From assembly GCA_029339505.1 (NCBI GenBank), contig JAQISU010000189.1, positions 1,804,501-1,868,500 of the forward strand: a DNA stretch of 64,000 bases, given 5' to 3'. The notes beneath the pieces were generated by a model. The model made no database searches. It saw nothing but the letters and a program-made list of their open reading frames with translations, and was not told the origin of the DNA. Source of the DNA: Unio delphinus (lineage: Eukaryota; Mollusca; Bivalvia; Unionida; Unionidae). Positions 27,946 through 40,685 of the stretch are shown here, one piece after another (position 1 is the stretch's first letter; each line of letters begins with the position of its first letter). The translations under genes were made by a program, and so were the position numbers.

Positions 27946-28785
27946 TTTCTTAGAGTAGATTCATTACGTGAAATCGATGCTGTACTTCGAGTACGTGCCA
28001 AATAACATGTAGTAATTGTCTCAAACTTCGTTTCCCGATGGACTGACCCAAATCCGGGCATCTGTTTGGCGCAGTAGTCAGATTTAATATTGATGTTTTG
28101 AAAAAGAATAATTATTATTTGCCTTATTACAAAAGACATCCAGGTTTTTTGATGTTATGACCAGTTTGAGTTTTTAACTTTAAATTTTTCTTCAAATTAT
28201 TTGGATTCCAAAAAGATTATTTTCCCTGGAAATACTTGTCCTCTACATTAATTCTTAGACAAGGACAATTAACGAAAATTACAGAATTCAAACACTAGAA
28301 TTTTATTTTCTGTGATTCAACATAAAATGGCTAACACATCGGGACCACACTAACCAAGCATACACCATCACCTTCCATTTTGGATTTCATCGTTACTCGA
28401 ACTCGATTTCATTAGAACTTTTGATTCTTAGTACTTATTGATTTTAATTCTTGGATTATGTTTGGATTTGATTCATAGAACCCTACGTTTTGTTTCTCAT
28501 TTTTACCCTTTCTTTGAGGGGTTGGGGTTCATTAATTGTTAAATTTTGCAAAACTTGTTGTCTGCACTCTTTACGTGTTGCGTTTTGTAAGAGCTTAAAC
28601 GTAACAGTCATTTATTTGAAGTCGATGATCATGCAAATGACATGAATATATATCATACGTGAAGCATGTTATAATTTGGTCCTCAGTAAAAGCAAAATAT
28701 AGTCAAAACGAGTATGAGAAAGTCAAACATAGTCTTTGTACTACATATAATTCATAAGGTATCAGTTAGTCAAACAAAAATTTAT
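27943..28785. other. Non-genic stretch, nothing recognised
   Basis: No supported gene or repeat. Confidence 0.5.
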
Positions 28786-29700
28786 TTTGTATGCCAATGA
28801 TAGAGATTGTATTTATTTGTATGCCAATGATCGAGACTGTATTTAATTGTATGACAATGATCGTGGCTGTATTTAATCGTATGCCAATGATCGAGACTAT
28901 ATTCAATTGTATGTCAATGATCGAGATTGTATTTATTTGTATGGCAATGATCCAGACTGTATGTAATTGTATGACAATGATCGTGACTGTATTTAATCGT
29001 ATGCCAATGATCGAGACTATATTCAATTGTATGTCAATGATCAAGATTGTATTTCTTTATATGCCAATAATCCAGACTGTATTTAATTGTACGACAATGA
29101 TCGTGACTGTATTTAATCGTATGCCAATGATCGAGGCTATATTCAATTGTATGTCAATGATCGAGATTGTATTTATTTGTATACCAATGATCCAGACTGT
29201 ATGTAATTGTATGACAATGATCGTGACTGTATTTAATCGTATGCCAATGATCGAGACTATATTCAACTGTATGTCAATGATAGAGATTGTATTTATTTGT
29301 ATGACAATGATCGAGACTGTATTTAATTGTATGACAATGATCTTGGCTGTATTTAATCGTATGCCAATGATCGAGACTATATTCAATTGTATGTCAATGA
29401 TCAAGATTGTATTTCTTTGTATGCCAATGATCCAGACTGTATTTAATTGTATGACAATGATCGTGACTGTATTTAATCGGATGCCAATGATCGAGACTAT
29501 ATTCAATTGTATGTCAATGATCAAGATTGTATTTCTTTGTATGCCAATGATCAAGACTGTATTTAATTGTATGACAATGATCGTGACTGTATTTAATCGT
29601 ATGCCAATGATCGAGACTATATTCAATTGTATGTCAATGATCGAGATTGTATTTATTTTGGATGTCAATGATACTGACTGAATTTATCTTGTATACCAAT
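28786..29700. repeat. 30-bp satellite with 120-bp higher-order period
   Basis: About 30 monomers of 30 bp sharing ATGCCAATGATCGAGACT-type cores. Four distinguishable monomers recur in fixed order, giving a 120-bp unit about 7.5 times. There are essentially no indels until the 3' edge. Because 30 is a multiple of 3, long open frames appear on both strands (296 and 203 codons); I regard them as artefacts of the period. Confidence 0.92.
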
Positions 29701-30032
29701 GGTAAAGTCTGTGTCTAATTCTTGTTTTGTATGCAAAAGCGAATTTCATTTGAATTTAGTACTGAATGTATCTCCCACATGTTTTCCAAAACACTGTTGT
29801 TTAGCTGAGATATTGCCAATGTTTTATAACATTTTCAATTAATAACATTGGTGGGTGGGGAAAGAGTCCATAACAAAATATTGCCAAACGCCTCAAAAAC
29901 AGTGATAGAAAAATAAAGTATTGCTCGAGTTGCATTAAGTGTTTAGTTTTGGCTTTAAGACAAATTTCAAAGCTGTTAATGTGACAACCTTAAAACGTTG
30001 ATTTGATTGGATTTTTTTTTCACAGCAAGGCA

Positions 30033-30033
<1 letters not shown>
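29701..30033. other. Non-genic stretch, nothing recognised
   Basis: No feature seen. Confidence 0.5.

Positions 30034-30128
<95 letters not shown>
30034..30128. repeat. (TC)n microsatellite
   Basis: About 47 uninterrupted TC units. Confidence 0.98.
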
Positions 30129-30131
<3 letters not shown>

Positions 30132-30583
30132 ATTTTCTTGGCACTAAATAGACAAACAGGTGATTCAAGTTAATGAAAAGTGATAATCTTCAGTCATTAT
30201 GCCGCTATCAATCTTCTGCTGTCAGTTAGGTCATGATAGGCCATTGCTTTTGTAAAAAGCAAACTTCATCTACATTTGTCCTGGTTTGGGGTAGGTGTAT
30301 GCTTGGTAACGTCATTTATCATAATTTCCTGGCATCAGATAGCACAGCCAACAAATATAACTTTTGCTACTAGATTTACATATTCTCCGACCCTTTAATC
30401 CTTTTCTATTTATTTTATTTTTTGATGTTCTTTTTTAGTTTGTAACTGCCGATTTAATCTCAGTCGTGAACAGGTCGTATCCAATAATGGTTTTTGTACT
30501 AGTCTATCGAAATATAACCAAAAAGTCTCGCGTTATGTTCACGAGACGCTTAATTAGCTAGCATAACTTCTAGTATCAACGAA

Positions 30584-30652
<69 letters not shown>

Positions 30653-30995
30653 CATCAGTATTAGTGACATAAATTTTAGTTGTGTTCAGGTGAGATGATT
30701 TAGTTTATTTTTTTTTAAAAATAAATTCATTAGAATCATAAATTACTAGATTAGATCCATAGTTAAATCATTCAAGCAAATTATGGATTAGATCATCGTG
30801 ACACATCAAGAGTACTGGCGTATTAGCACATTGGAGTCTACAAGCAAATAGCATTTTCAAAATCGGAATTAATTCCGAACACCATTGGAGTTTGGAATAT
30901 GCTAAACTTTTGGTCTTGTGACAGAACGTTAAGGACTATTTGTAATTTATTTCACAATACGTTAATTCTTTATTAATTGTCACATTGTATCCAAC
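30129..30995. other. Non-genic stretch with an (AT)n run
   Basis: (AT)n at 30585-30651; nothing else recognised. Confidence 0.6.
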
Positions 30996-31154
30996 CAGGC
31001 CCGCACCTAGGGGGGGGGGGGACAACCATGGCACTTGTCAGGAGCCCGAGCTAGATTAAGTGGCGTTTTAAAATATACGCACATATTTGAAACACGAAAG
31101 GAGCCCGAACTCTCTCAGCTACCTGGGGCCCAGAATTTCCTAGGTGCGGGCCTG
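30996..31154. mobile_element. 159-bp hAT-like MITE
   Basis: Perfect 16-bp terminal inverted repeats: CAGGCCCGCACCTAGG at 30996-31011 and its reverse complement at 31139-31154. Both sides are flanked by ATCCAAC (30989-30995 and 31155-31161). CAGG ends and a 7-8 bp duplication fit non-autonomous hAT elements. A 13-G run follows the left repeat. Confidence 0.75.
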
Positions 31155-31243
31155 ATCCAACGGAATTAAATTATTTAAATTTTGCAATACTTGTTTCTTT
31201 TTCGCTCATCTCTCCTCTACATAACTTAAGATCATAGAGTCGT

Positions 31244-31247
<4 letters not shown>

Positions 31248-31325
<78 letters not shown>
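31248..31325. repeat. (AT)n microsatellite
   Basis: Uninterrupted TA run. Confidence 0.98.
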
Positions 31326-31327
<2 letters not shown>

Positions 31328-31423
31328 CTACAGTGAACTTTCTTGTTGTTATAGAATCGTCACAAATGATTATATTATAGCTTCTAATAATTCTGAAATG
31401 GTGATTTTAGTTCTTTATTTAAC

Positions 31424-31712
31424 CGCTCCGGTGGCCTATCGGTTAGAGCGTATGCCGCGGAAGTGGGAGGTCGTGGATTCAATCTCCGGACTTACAAAAA
31501 TCCAAAGACTTACAAAAATGGTACTAACAGCTACCTCGCTTGGCGCTCAGCATTAAGAGATTCGTGTTAGGACTGGTTGGCCTGGTGTCAGGCTAATGTG
31601 ACTAGCATGATGCTGCAGTGCTAGACATCATGATAAACTGCATCACTGCAGACATCAAAGCGATATGAAAAAATGTTAAAGCTACGTTAAACATCCTAAT
31701 CAAACAAACAAA
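31424..31712 (+). mobile_element. SINE family B copy
   Basis: It opens with CTCCGGTGGCCTATCGGTTA, a tRNA-like head. The family body follows (GCTACCTCGCTTGGCGCTCA, GTGTTAGGACTGGTTGGCCT) and the tail GCTACGTTAAACATCC. The B-box is degenerate. Confidence 0.78.
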
Positions 31713-31954
31713 AAATTCTTTATTTTGTTTCTTATTTTTGCATTACAAAGGGAATAATTATGTGGCCCCGCTTAGCTTGAAGTCTAGTTCGGGAACAGAC
31801 GTTGCACCTAAGATTCATAAGCCTTTATATGTCGGTTTTGTCCTCGATTCCTCCATCGGTTTTAAACATAGTTATGTCTGTGATGAGAGTACAAATTGTT
31901 CATTCAATATAATATTTTTCTAAAACCCTGCAACGTTTGTCAAAGAGTGTAAAA

Positions 31955-32706
31955 GGTATTGTGTATTGGGTGACATCGGATATTGAATAGAAACAGTTTG
32001 TGTAAGCTTGAGACAATGTGATATTGTATTGGGTGACACTGGATATTTTATGGCAACATTTTGTGTACGTTTGAACAATTTAATATTGTATTGGGTGACA
32101 CTGGCTATTGAATAGAAACATTTTTGTAAGTTTCTGTAAATTTAATATTGTTTTAGGTGACACTGGATATTGAATAGAATCAGTTTGTGTAAGTTTGTGA
32201 CAATTTGATATTATTTTGGGTGACACTGGATAGTGAATGGAAACAGATTGTGTGAGTTTGTGACAATTAATATTGTTTTGGTGACAATGGATATTGAATG
32301 GAATCAGTTTGTGTAAGTTTGTGACAATTTTATATTATTTTGGGTGACACTGGATAGTGAATGGAAACAGATTGTGTGAGTTTGTGACAATTAATATTGT
32401 TTTGGGTGACAATGGATATTGAATGGAAACAGTGTGTGTAAGTTTAGTTTCTAACAATTTGATATTATTTTGGATTTTGGATAGTGAATGAAAACCGTTT
32501 GTATACGTTTGTGACAATTTAATATTGCACTGGGTGACAATGGATATTGAAAGGAAACTGTTTGTGTAAATTGGTGACAATTTGATATTGTATTGGGTGA
32601 CACTCGATATTGATCGGAAACAGTTTCTGTAAGTTTAATTTATGACAGTTTGATATTGTATTGTGTGACACTGGATATTGAATGGAAAGAGTTTGTGTAA
32701 GTTTAC
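31955..32706. repeat. 62-bp minisatellite, about 12 diverged copies
   Basis: Units share GGTGACACTGGATATTGAAT and GTGTAAGTTTGTGACAATTT, with length variation and substitutions between copies. Confidence 0.9.
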
Positions 32707-32716
32707 ATTGTGCTTG

Positions 32717-32795
<79 letters not shown>

Positions 32796-32820
32796 GACAG
32801 AGACAGACAGACAGACAGAG
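32717..32820. repeat. (GT)n-(GA)n-(GACA)n compound microsatellite
   Basis: It lies exactly at the left edge of duplicated segment A; a GACA run sits at the matching edge of segment B. Confidence 0.95.
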
Positions 32821-32999
32821 AAAGTACCATCTTTGACTAGAATGTAGAGAACGATTACTACATTTTGTAATATTTTTTTCTCTGGTTGTGACACTGAACA
32901 GACCTTTGAAAGGCAACCGACTGGTCATGTATCCTCCTGCAATCGGCGCCCGCAGAATTAATTGGAGCATGTAGTGGCCAGCTATTACATTCTACAAAT

Positions 33000-33592
33000 G
33001 TTGGCCAAAACATATTTTAGAAATGAAAACTTTTAGCCATATGTGCGGGCGCCCATGTGTCATGTCTGACTTCCTTCTAGTACAGCTGCAGCGAGCAGAT
33101 TTCAGAAACCTGCCTTTAAAAGCTGCCTTTCTTCGTCATCCACTAAAAACGGTGTTTAGAGCACGTTAAACGTCAGCAGCTGTCAAAGTATAAGAAACGT
33201 TTAGTTAAGGAGATTCCCCTTTCAGAGTATTTCAGTCAAAACCTATACTATTTTTTTAAATGATTGCTTCAGCAATTAAAACATACGATGGTTGTGTAAA
33301 TTATAATATGTTATTTACTTCTTAATGGACCTGGTTACCATGGTAACCACACTTTCAAAATAATTAAACTATTGGAGTATAAACCATCGTAATAACTGTC
33401 ATTGTTTAATTTGCGTGCAGATTAATATATCTGAGTACAAACTAATGAGCGCAAAAGCTTACTATGCCTATGAACCCTCTCGCAAAAAAAAAAAAAAACA
33501 CATTATGCGCTAACGTTTCTGCGCAAACTTGACAACATATAGGCAAAGTTATTATTTTTTTTTTAATATCAACACCCCGAACTGGCTTGTTC
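33000..33592. other. Non-genic stretch with an X-box-like palindrome
   Basis: GGTTACCATGGTAACC at 33333-33348 is a perfect 16-bp palindrome matching the RFX-factor X-box pattern; repeated at 44146-44161. Otherwise nothing seen. Confidence 0.5.
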
Positions 33593-33600
33593 CAGAATGG

Positions 33601-33837
33601 CCTGGGGCCCCGAGTGGTCTAAAGCGCTGTCCGTTACGGATCACTGCCATCTCACCTCTGTCTGCGTGGGAACCGGCTATTGTAGTTATGTGAGAAAGCT
33701 TGCCAGCTGCTTCTCGTGGGTCGGTGGTTTCTTTCCGGGGTTTTTCCAGGTTCTTCCTCCACCAATAATACCGGCCGCCATGTATAGCCTATAGTGTGCT
33801 GAAAATGGCGTTAAACCATAAAATAAAAAAATAAAAA
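33601..33837 (+). mobile_element. SINE family A copy with target duplication
   Basis: Flanked by CAGAATGG (33593-33600 and 33838-33845). A-box GAGTGGTCTAAAGCGC, then the body GAGAAAGCTTGCCAG, ending GAAAATGGCGTTAAAC and an AAATAAAA tail. The B-box region has a deletion (GTGGGAACCGG). Confidence 0.88.
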
Positions 33838-34248
33838 CAGAATGGTCTAGATTTAATTCATTTGTTGGAATGGTGAGGTACATTGACCATTGATTGGACT
33901 ATACCAAGTCTGTCAACAATATATACTACCCTATTGCGGCTGAAATTTGATACCAGACTTGGTTAGTCACAAACTACGCAACGCTCGGGACCTTTTGCAG
34001 GTCAAGACAAGACTTTATTACACTCAGGTTGTAAGGTTACAACATATGACGCGTGTAATAAAAAGAACATGAATGTGATACTAGTACATTACCTAATATG
34101 GATTGCAAGATTCGAAAAACACAACCTAAAACCGCAGCCAGAGAAAATGGCTGGCATGGACTTGGTAGCATTCAAACGATGAAACATTTGTCGAGATAAA
34201 TTAAGTTGAGTGATTGGGGCTTCTCAATCCTACTTGAATTTGATTTGC

Positions 34249-35640
34249 ATGCAAAGGCTATTTTCAACCCGATGTGTCACGAAACGTCTAAGTTTTAATC
34301 CGACGTGCATGAAAAGGCTATTTCTATTAATTCGATGTGCATGACAAGGCTATGTGTTTATCTGATGTGCTTGTAAGGGCTATTCTTATATCCAATGTGA
34401 TTGTAAAGATTATTTTTGGATCCGATGTGCTTGCAAAGGCTATTCTATATCCGATGTGTTTGTACAGATTATTTTAGATCCGATGTGCTTGCAAAGGCTA
34501 TTCTTATATCCGATGTGTTTGTAAAGATTATTTTTGGATCCGATGTGCTTGCAAAGGCTATTCTTATATCCGATGTGTTTGTACAGATTATTTTGGGATC
34601 CAATGTGCTTGCAAAGGCTATTCTATATCCGATATGTTTGTAAAGATTATTTTTGTATCCGATATGCTTGCAAAGGCTATTATTATATCCGATGTGTTTG
34701 TAAAGATTATTTTGGGATCCGATGTGCTTGCAAAGGCTATTCTTATATCCGATGTGTTTGTACAGATTATTTTGGGATCCGATGTGCTTGCAAAGGCTAT
34801 TCTTATATCCGATGTGTTTGTACAGATTTTTATTGGATCCGATGTGCTTGCAAAGGCTATTCTTATATCCGATGTGTTTGTACAGATTATTTTGGGATCC
34901 AATGTGCTTGCAAAGGCTATTCTATATCCGATATGTTTGTAAAGATTATTTTTGTATCCGATGTGCTTGCAAAGGCTATTCTTATATCCGATGTGTTTGT
35001 ACAGATTTTTATTGGATCCGATGTGCTTGCAAAGGCTATTCTTATATCCGATGTGTTTGTACAGATTATTTTGGGATCCAATGTGCTTGCAAAGGCTATT
35101 CTATATCCGATATGTTTGTAAAGATTATTTTTGGATCCGATGTGCTTGCAAAGGCTATTCTTATATCCGATGTGTTTGTACAGATTTTTATTGGATCCGA
35201 TGTGCTTGCAAAGGCTATTCTTATATCCGATGTGTTTGTACAGATTATTTTGGGATCCAATGTGCTTGCAAAGGCTATTCTATATCCGATATGTTTGTAA
35301 AGATTATTTTTGTATCCGATGTGCTTGCAAAGGCTATTCTTATATCCGATGTGTTTGTAAAGATTATTTTTTGTATCCGATGTGCTTATAAAGGCTATTT
35401 TTGTATCCGATGTGCTTGTAAAGACTATTTTTGTATCCGATGTGCTTGTAAAGACTATTTTTGTATCCGGTGTGCTTGTAAAGACTATTTTTGGATCCGA
35501 TGTGCTTGCAAAGGCTATTCTTTTATCCGATGTGCTTGTAAAGACTATTTTTGTATCCGGTGTGCTTATAAAGGCTATTTTTGTATCCGATGTGCTTATA
35601 AAGGCTATTTTTGTATCCGATGTGCTTGCAACGGCTATTT
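34249..35640. repeat. 30-bp satellite with 60-bp dimer structure, copy A
   Basis: About 46 monomers sharing ATCCGATGTG. Two alternating types, GCTTGCAAAGGCTATTC and TTTGTAAAGATTATTTT, make a 60-bp dimer in the middle. The 5' edge (34249-34400) holds decayed monomers; the 3' edge has only one type. All long open frames here are period artefacts. Confidence 0.93.
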
Positions 35641-36167
35641 GTTAAAAAGGCTACTGTTCATCTCGTGTTTTGAAGAGATGACTTAAAGATACAAAAGGCA
35701 TTAAATTGGATATATTGGGACATTACATAGGCTGTAACTCGAGACATTACAGACACGACTGTAGCTAGAGAACCAAACTGCAGACAACTGATTTTGCATT
35801 GGTACTCACATGTTTGCAATGTACTTTCAGGTTAAAAAAGACAGTTTTATCTCAACCCAGAAGTTGTTAAATAAACAATCTGGTGTTACTACCGTCATTT
35901 AGGATTTCACAGCTGTGACGTTTGTTTTACCTGGAAACAAAATTAACTTGATAGAGAAGCTTCTTTGATGCAACACTTGTCCTCCTACAAGCGCAGAGAG
36001 AAGAATATTATTTTGACTTTCAACACCATGTGAGAGCCATCAACAAGATCATCCGCTGATACGTAGTAGCCGGTGTAGACAAATACGCCAGATTTACTCC
36101 TATATATATATTGTATTCCATGAGAGGCATTTACAGACCAAAACCAATAAAAAATATGTTGTTGCAT
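35641..36167. other. Non-genic stretch, nothing recognised
   Basis: Duplicated at 46484-46996. No feature seen. Confidence 0.5.
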
Positions 36168-36517
36168 ATAGCTCCGGTGGCTAAGTAGTAGAGCAACTGC
36201 TTCGGATGCAGGAGATCGTGCGTTCGAACATCGGCCGAGTTATGCCAAAGATTTTTTTTTAAAAATGGTACTAGCAGCTGCCTCGCTTGGCGCTCAGCAT
36301 TAAGAGGTTAGTGTTAGGACTTGTCGGCCTGGTGTCAGTATAATGGGACTGGGTGGGGCATCATGCTTCATGTCTACATGGAGCATCATGATACATATAT
36401 GCGGCATGATGCCTAAGTACTAAACATCAATAGAAACTGCGACACTACAGACATCGTAAAGACATGACTGGAAAATAGTTAAAGCTACGTTAAAAATCTA
36501 AATCACACACGCACACT
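36168..36517 (+). mobile_element. SINE family B copy, full-length-like
   Basis: tRNA-like head with A-box TGGCTAAGTAGTAGAGC and B-box GTTCGAACATC. The family body follows (GCTGCCTCGCTTGGCGCTCA and after) and a CACACACGCACAC tail. Confidence 0.82.
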
Positions 36518-36935
36518 AAATATGTTGATTTAGTCGTAGTTAGAACGGCCCAGCATAGACGTAATTATGTCAACACAGGTCACTCGAAAAACAAATAAGC
36601 AACCGTGTTGACTGGGTGGCTAATGTCATGTCGCATTCGTGGAGTATGTCAAGGCTGTCAAATCGCCATGTTTTGTAACGTGTGAAAAAAACAGCGCGAA
36701 GAAAAACAAGAGTTTAATATCATCAGAAACTGGAAAAATACCAAATAAATTAAAAATTTAAGAAAAGTTAAGCATGCGACAAATTGCGTATTGTTACCTT
36801 TGACAAGTAGACTATAGTTATCCTGGAAATGGGGGGCTTGTGTCACCTGATCAACATTGTTACTTAGGTCGTTGCTCAAAAAACACGTGGTAACAAACAG
36901 GAAAATAGATGATAGAGGGTAGTTGATTATATGCC
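36518..36935. other. Non-genic stretch, nothing recognised
   Basis: Also present in copy B with several substitutions. Confidence 0.5.
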
Positions 36936-38631
36936 GACTTCATCAAGACTTTATCAAGACTTTATCAAGACTTCATCAAGACTTAATCATGACTTCATCA
37001 AGACTTTATCAAGACTTCATCAAGACTTAATCATGACTTCATCAAGACTTTATCAAGACTTAATCAAGATTTTATCAAGACTTCATCAAGACTTTATCAA
37101 GACTTTATCATGACTTCATCAAGACTTTATCAAGACTTCATCAAGACTTTATCAAGACTTTATCAAGACTTCATTAAGACTTTATCAAGACTTTATCAAA
37201 ACTTATCAAGACTTAATCAAGAGTTCATCAAGACTTAATCAAGACTTCATCAAGACTTTATCAAGACTTTATCAAGACTTCATCAAGACTTCATCAAGAC
37301 TTTATCAAGAGTTCATCAAGACTTTATCAAGACTTCATCAAGACTTTATCAAGACTTTATCAAGACTTCATCAAGACTTTATCAAGACTTTATCAAGACT
37401 TTATCAAGAGTTCATCAAGACTTTATCAAGACTTCATCAAGACTTTATCAAGACTTTATCAAGACTTTATCAAAACTTTATCAAGACTTTATCAAGACTT
37501 AATCAAGAGTTCATCAAGACTTTATCATGACTTCATCAAGACTTCATCAAGACTTTATCAAGACTTTATCAAGACTTAATCAAGAGTTCATCAAGACTTT
37601 ATCAAGACTTGATCAAGACTTTATCAAGACTTTATCAAGAGTTCATCAAAACTTTATCAAGACTTCATCAAGACTTAATCATGACTTCATCAAGACTTTA
37701 TCAAGACTTCATCAAGACTTTATCAAGACTTCATCAAGACTTTATCAAGACTTCATCAAGACTTAATCAAGACTTCATCAAGACTTCATCAAGACTTAAT
37801 CATGACTTCATCAAGACTTAATCATGACTTCATCAAGACTTCATCAAGACTTTATCAAGACTTCATCAAGACTTAATCAAGACTTCATCAAGACTTAATC
37901 ATGACTTCATCAAGACTTTATCATGACTTCATCAAGACTTAATCATGACTTCATCAAGACTTAATCAAGACTTTATCAAGAGTTCATCAAGACTTAATCA
38001 TGACTTCATCAAGACTTCATCAAGCCTTAATCATGACTTCATCAAGACTTTATCAAGACTTAATCATGACTTCATCAAGACTTAATCATGACTTCATCAA
38101 GACTTTATCATGACTTCATCAAGACTTTATCAAGACTTCATCAAGACTTTATCAAGACTTAATCATGACTTCATCAAGACTTTATCATGACTTCATCAAG
38201 ACTTAATCATGACTTCATCAAGACTTAATCATGACTTCATCAAGACTTTATCATGACTTCATCAAGACTTTATCAAGACTTCATCAAGACTTTATCAAGA
38301 CTTAATCATGACTTCATCAAGACTTTATCATGACTTCATCAAGACTTAATCATGACTTCATCAAGACTTAATCATGACTTCATCAAGCCTTTATCATGAC
38401 TTCATCAAGACTTTATCAAGACTTCATTAAGACTTTATCAAGACTTAATCATGACTTCATCAAGACTTTATCATGACTTCATCAAGACTTAATCATGAGT
38501 TCATCAAGACTTAATCATGACTTCATCAAGACTTAATCATGACTTCATCAAGACTTCATCAAGACTTTATCAAGAGTTCATCAAGACTTAATCATGACTT
38601 CATCAAGACTTTATCAAGACTTTATCAAGAC
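36936..38631. repeat. 11-bp satellite (ACTTNATCAAG), about 154 copies, copy A
   Basis: Uniform 11-bp units ACTTCATCAAG, ACTTTATCAAG, ACTTAATCATG and AGTTCATCAAG in mixed order. The ACTTAATCATG variant clusters in the 3' half. Confidence 0.97.
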
Positions 38632-39612
38632 CATGATAATCGCAGTAGCAGTTTGTATTATAGTCTCGTGGATCAGCATTTTTGTTTCTTTGAGCCAGCG
38701 CTATATGACAAGAGAAAACCATTCTAGCATTATTTACTTCACAAACTTTTCTGGCAATTGTTTGTTGTTGCAAATCTTCTCCTGTTGTTAACTGACGTCG
38801 TAGAAACATTGCTATATATCGCTGTCCATTTGCCACGATGATTAATTCACTAGAAAAACACATCAAATATGAAAAAGACAAGATGAATGCATATAAATAT
38901 GACCAGTTGACGGGTCTACCACCAGTGAATATATTCTCAATTTCATCAACTCAATTGATGAAGCATTCTTTTTTTATTTAAACGTGGATGAATGTGCAGG
39001 GTTTATATTCAGCTATACAATTCAGTATTATGTAATAACATATCATAATTAGCCATGATCATATTTGTATTCCATAGTTACGATAAAACAAATGAATGAC
39101 AATTACGTCGGGACGTATTTGACTCGATTCATTTGAAAATGTACCTGAGTAACATCGCATACGTTCTTAAAACAAAGTCGGTATAGAAGCACGTTTCAAA
39201 CTTGCAGTTCCAGGTGGATTCGATAATTGTAAATTCGTCAGAAAGTACACAATATATGTTGAAGATTTGCCTAACTTATCTTAAATGCAAAAAAGAATCC
39301 GATACTGGAATTTGCATGCAGTCGATGCGTCCACTTGTACAGCAGACTGATCCGCTGACATTGATGCTGTTGTCCCACTCCTATGTTACTTCAGTATCAG
39401 TCTGTTGCGTTAAACTCCTCTATACTAAGTCAAGCGAACGCCTACACCATAATGTCACGTGTAAAAAAAAACAAAATGGCCTCATACGGAGAGATCTAGT
39501 TAATCTAACAGCTACAAATTTATTCCGTTAATATTCTCATTGGCACGATGTAAACTTTACTAATATTTTGATTTGAACAATAGCAGTCGTTATTTTGATC
39601 TTGTCTTCAAGG
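38632..39612. other. Non-genic stretch with a 92-codon minus-strand frame
   Basis: The minus frame 38603-38881 is kept open in copy B (48913-49191) with three amino-acid differences. It has no motif and runs into the 11-bp array, so it is probably not a gene. Confidence 0.4.
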
Positions 39613-40078
39613 TTACATAACAATTAGGTCAAATAATATTTTTTATTAATATTTTTACATAACAATTAGGTCAAATAATATTTTTTATTAATATTTTTAC
39701 ATAACAATTTGGTCAAATAATATTTTTTATTAATATTTTTACATAACAATTAGGTCAAATAATATTTTTATTAATATTTTTACATAACAATTAGGTCAAA
39801 TAATATTTTTTATTAATATTTTTACATAACAATTAGGTCAAATAATATTTTTTATTAATATTTTTACATAACAATTAGGTCAAATAATATTTTTTATTAA
39901 TATTTTTACATTACAATTAGGTCAAATAATATTTTTTATTAATATTTTTACATAACAATTAGGTCAAATAATATTTTTTAATAATATTTTTACGTAACAA
40001 TTAGGTCAAATAATATTTTTTATTAATGCTTTTACATAACAATTAGGTCAAATGATATTTTTTATTAATATTTTTACT
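39613..40078. repeat. 42-bp minisatellite, about 11 copies, copy A
   Basis: Units contain ACATAACAATTAGGTCAAAT followed by an AT-rich part. Copies are nearly identical. Confidence 0.95.
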
Positions 40079-40452
40079 AGTAGGCGAAGCTGAAGGAAAA
40101 GCGTACGCACAATGGTATTTTGTTAATATTGCATTTTACACAGCGTCATCTCAAAAATTCCTTTTCCAATCGATTCATTGATAAATATTACATCAAAATC
40201 GATATGTTATGATATGATATGATATACGACAGCCTAAGTATAGCCAAGATTAATACGAAAATAACACCCCTCTTTCACGAGGGGGTGACGGTATCGATTG
40301 TCTTGAAAATATTGCACACTTCACACTAAATTAGCGAAAATATTCAATAAATTACCTGATCAATTTTACATCGATATTGATATCTCGCTTTACATGACAC
40401 CTCAGGCTTTACCAAATATTAGGATTGAAATAACAACCCTATTCGGGGGAGG

Positions 40453-40685
40453 GGGCCACGAGTGACCGAGTGGTCTAAACCGCTCTCCGTTACGGATCAC
40501 TGACATCTCACCTGTCTCCGTGGGTTCGAGTCTCAGATGCGGCTAATGTGGTTATGTGAGAAAGCTTGCCAGTAGCTTCTCGTAGATCGGTGGTTATTTC
40601 TTCCTCCACCATTAATACTGGCCGCCATGTATATCCCATCTTGTATTCGAAAATGGCGTTAAACCCTACAACATCAACAACAACA
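40453..40685 (+). mobile_element. SINE family A copy
   Basis: A-box GAGTGGTCTAAACCGC, intact B-box GGTTCGAGTCTC, body, GAAAATGGCGTTAAACCC and an AAC-rich tail. Flanks CAACCCTATTC and CAACCATATTCC look like a diverged target duplication. Best full-length family example in the window. Confidence 0.88.

Noticed and set aside
28791..29681. 296-codon repeat protein
   Set aside because: Produced by a 30-bp satellite that is open on both strands; no start context or domain.
34416..35686. Several Cys-rich repeat frames up to 244 codons (also 45166-46488)
   Set aside because: Satellite artefacts: the 30-bp period keeps frames open; same block duplicated without any gene signal.
38603..38881. 92-codon minus-strand frame, conserved at 48913-49191
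   Set aside because: Conservation is explained by the recent segmental duplication, and the frame ends in the 11-bp array. No motif found.
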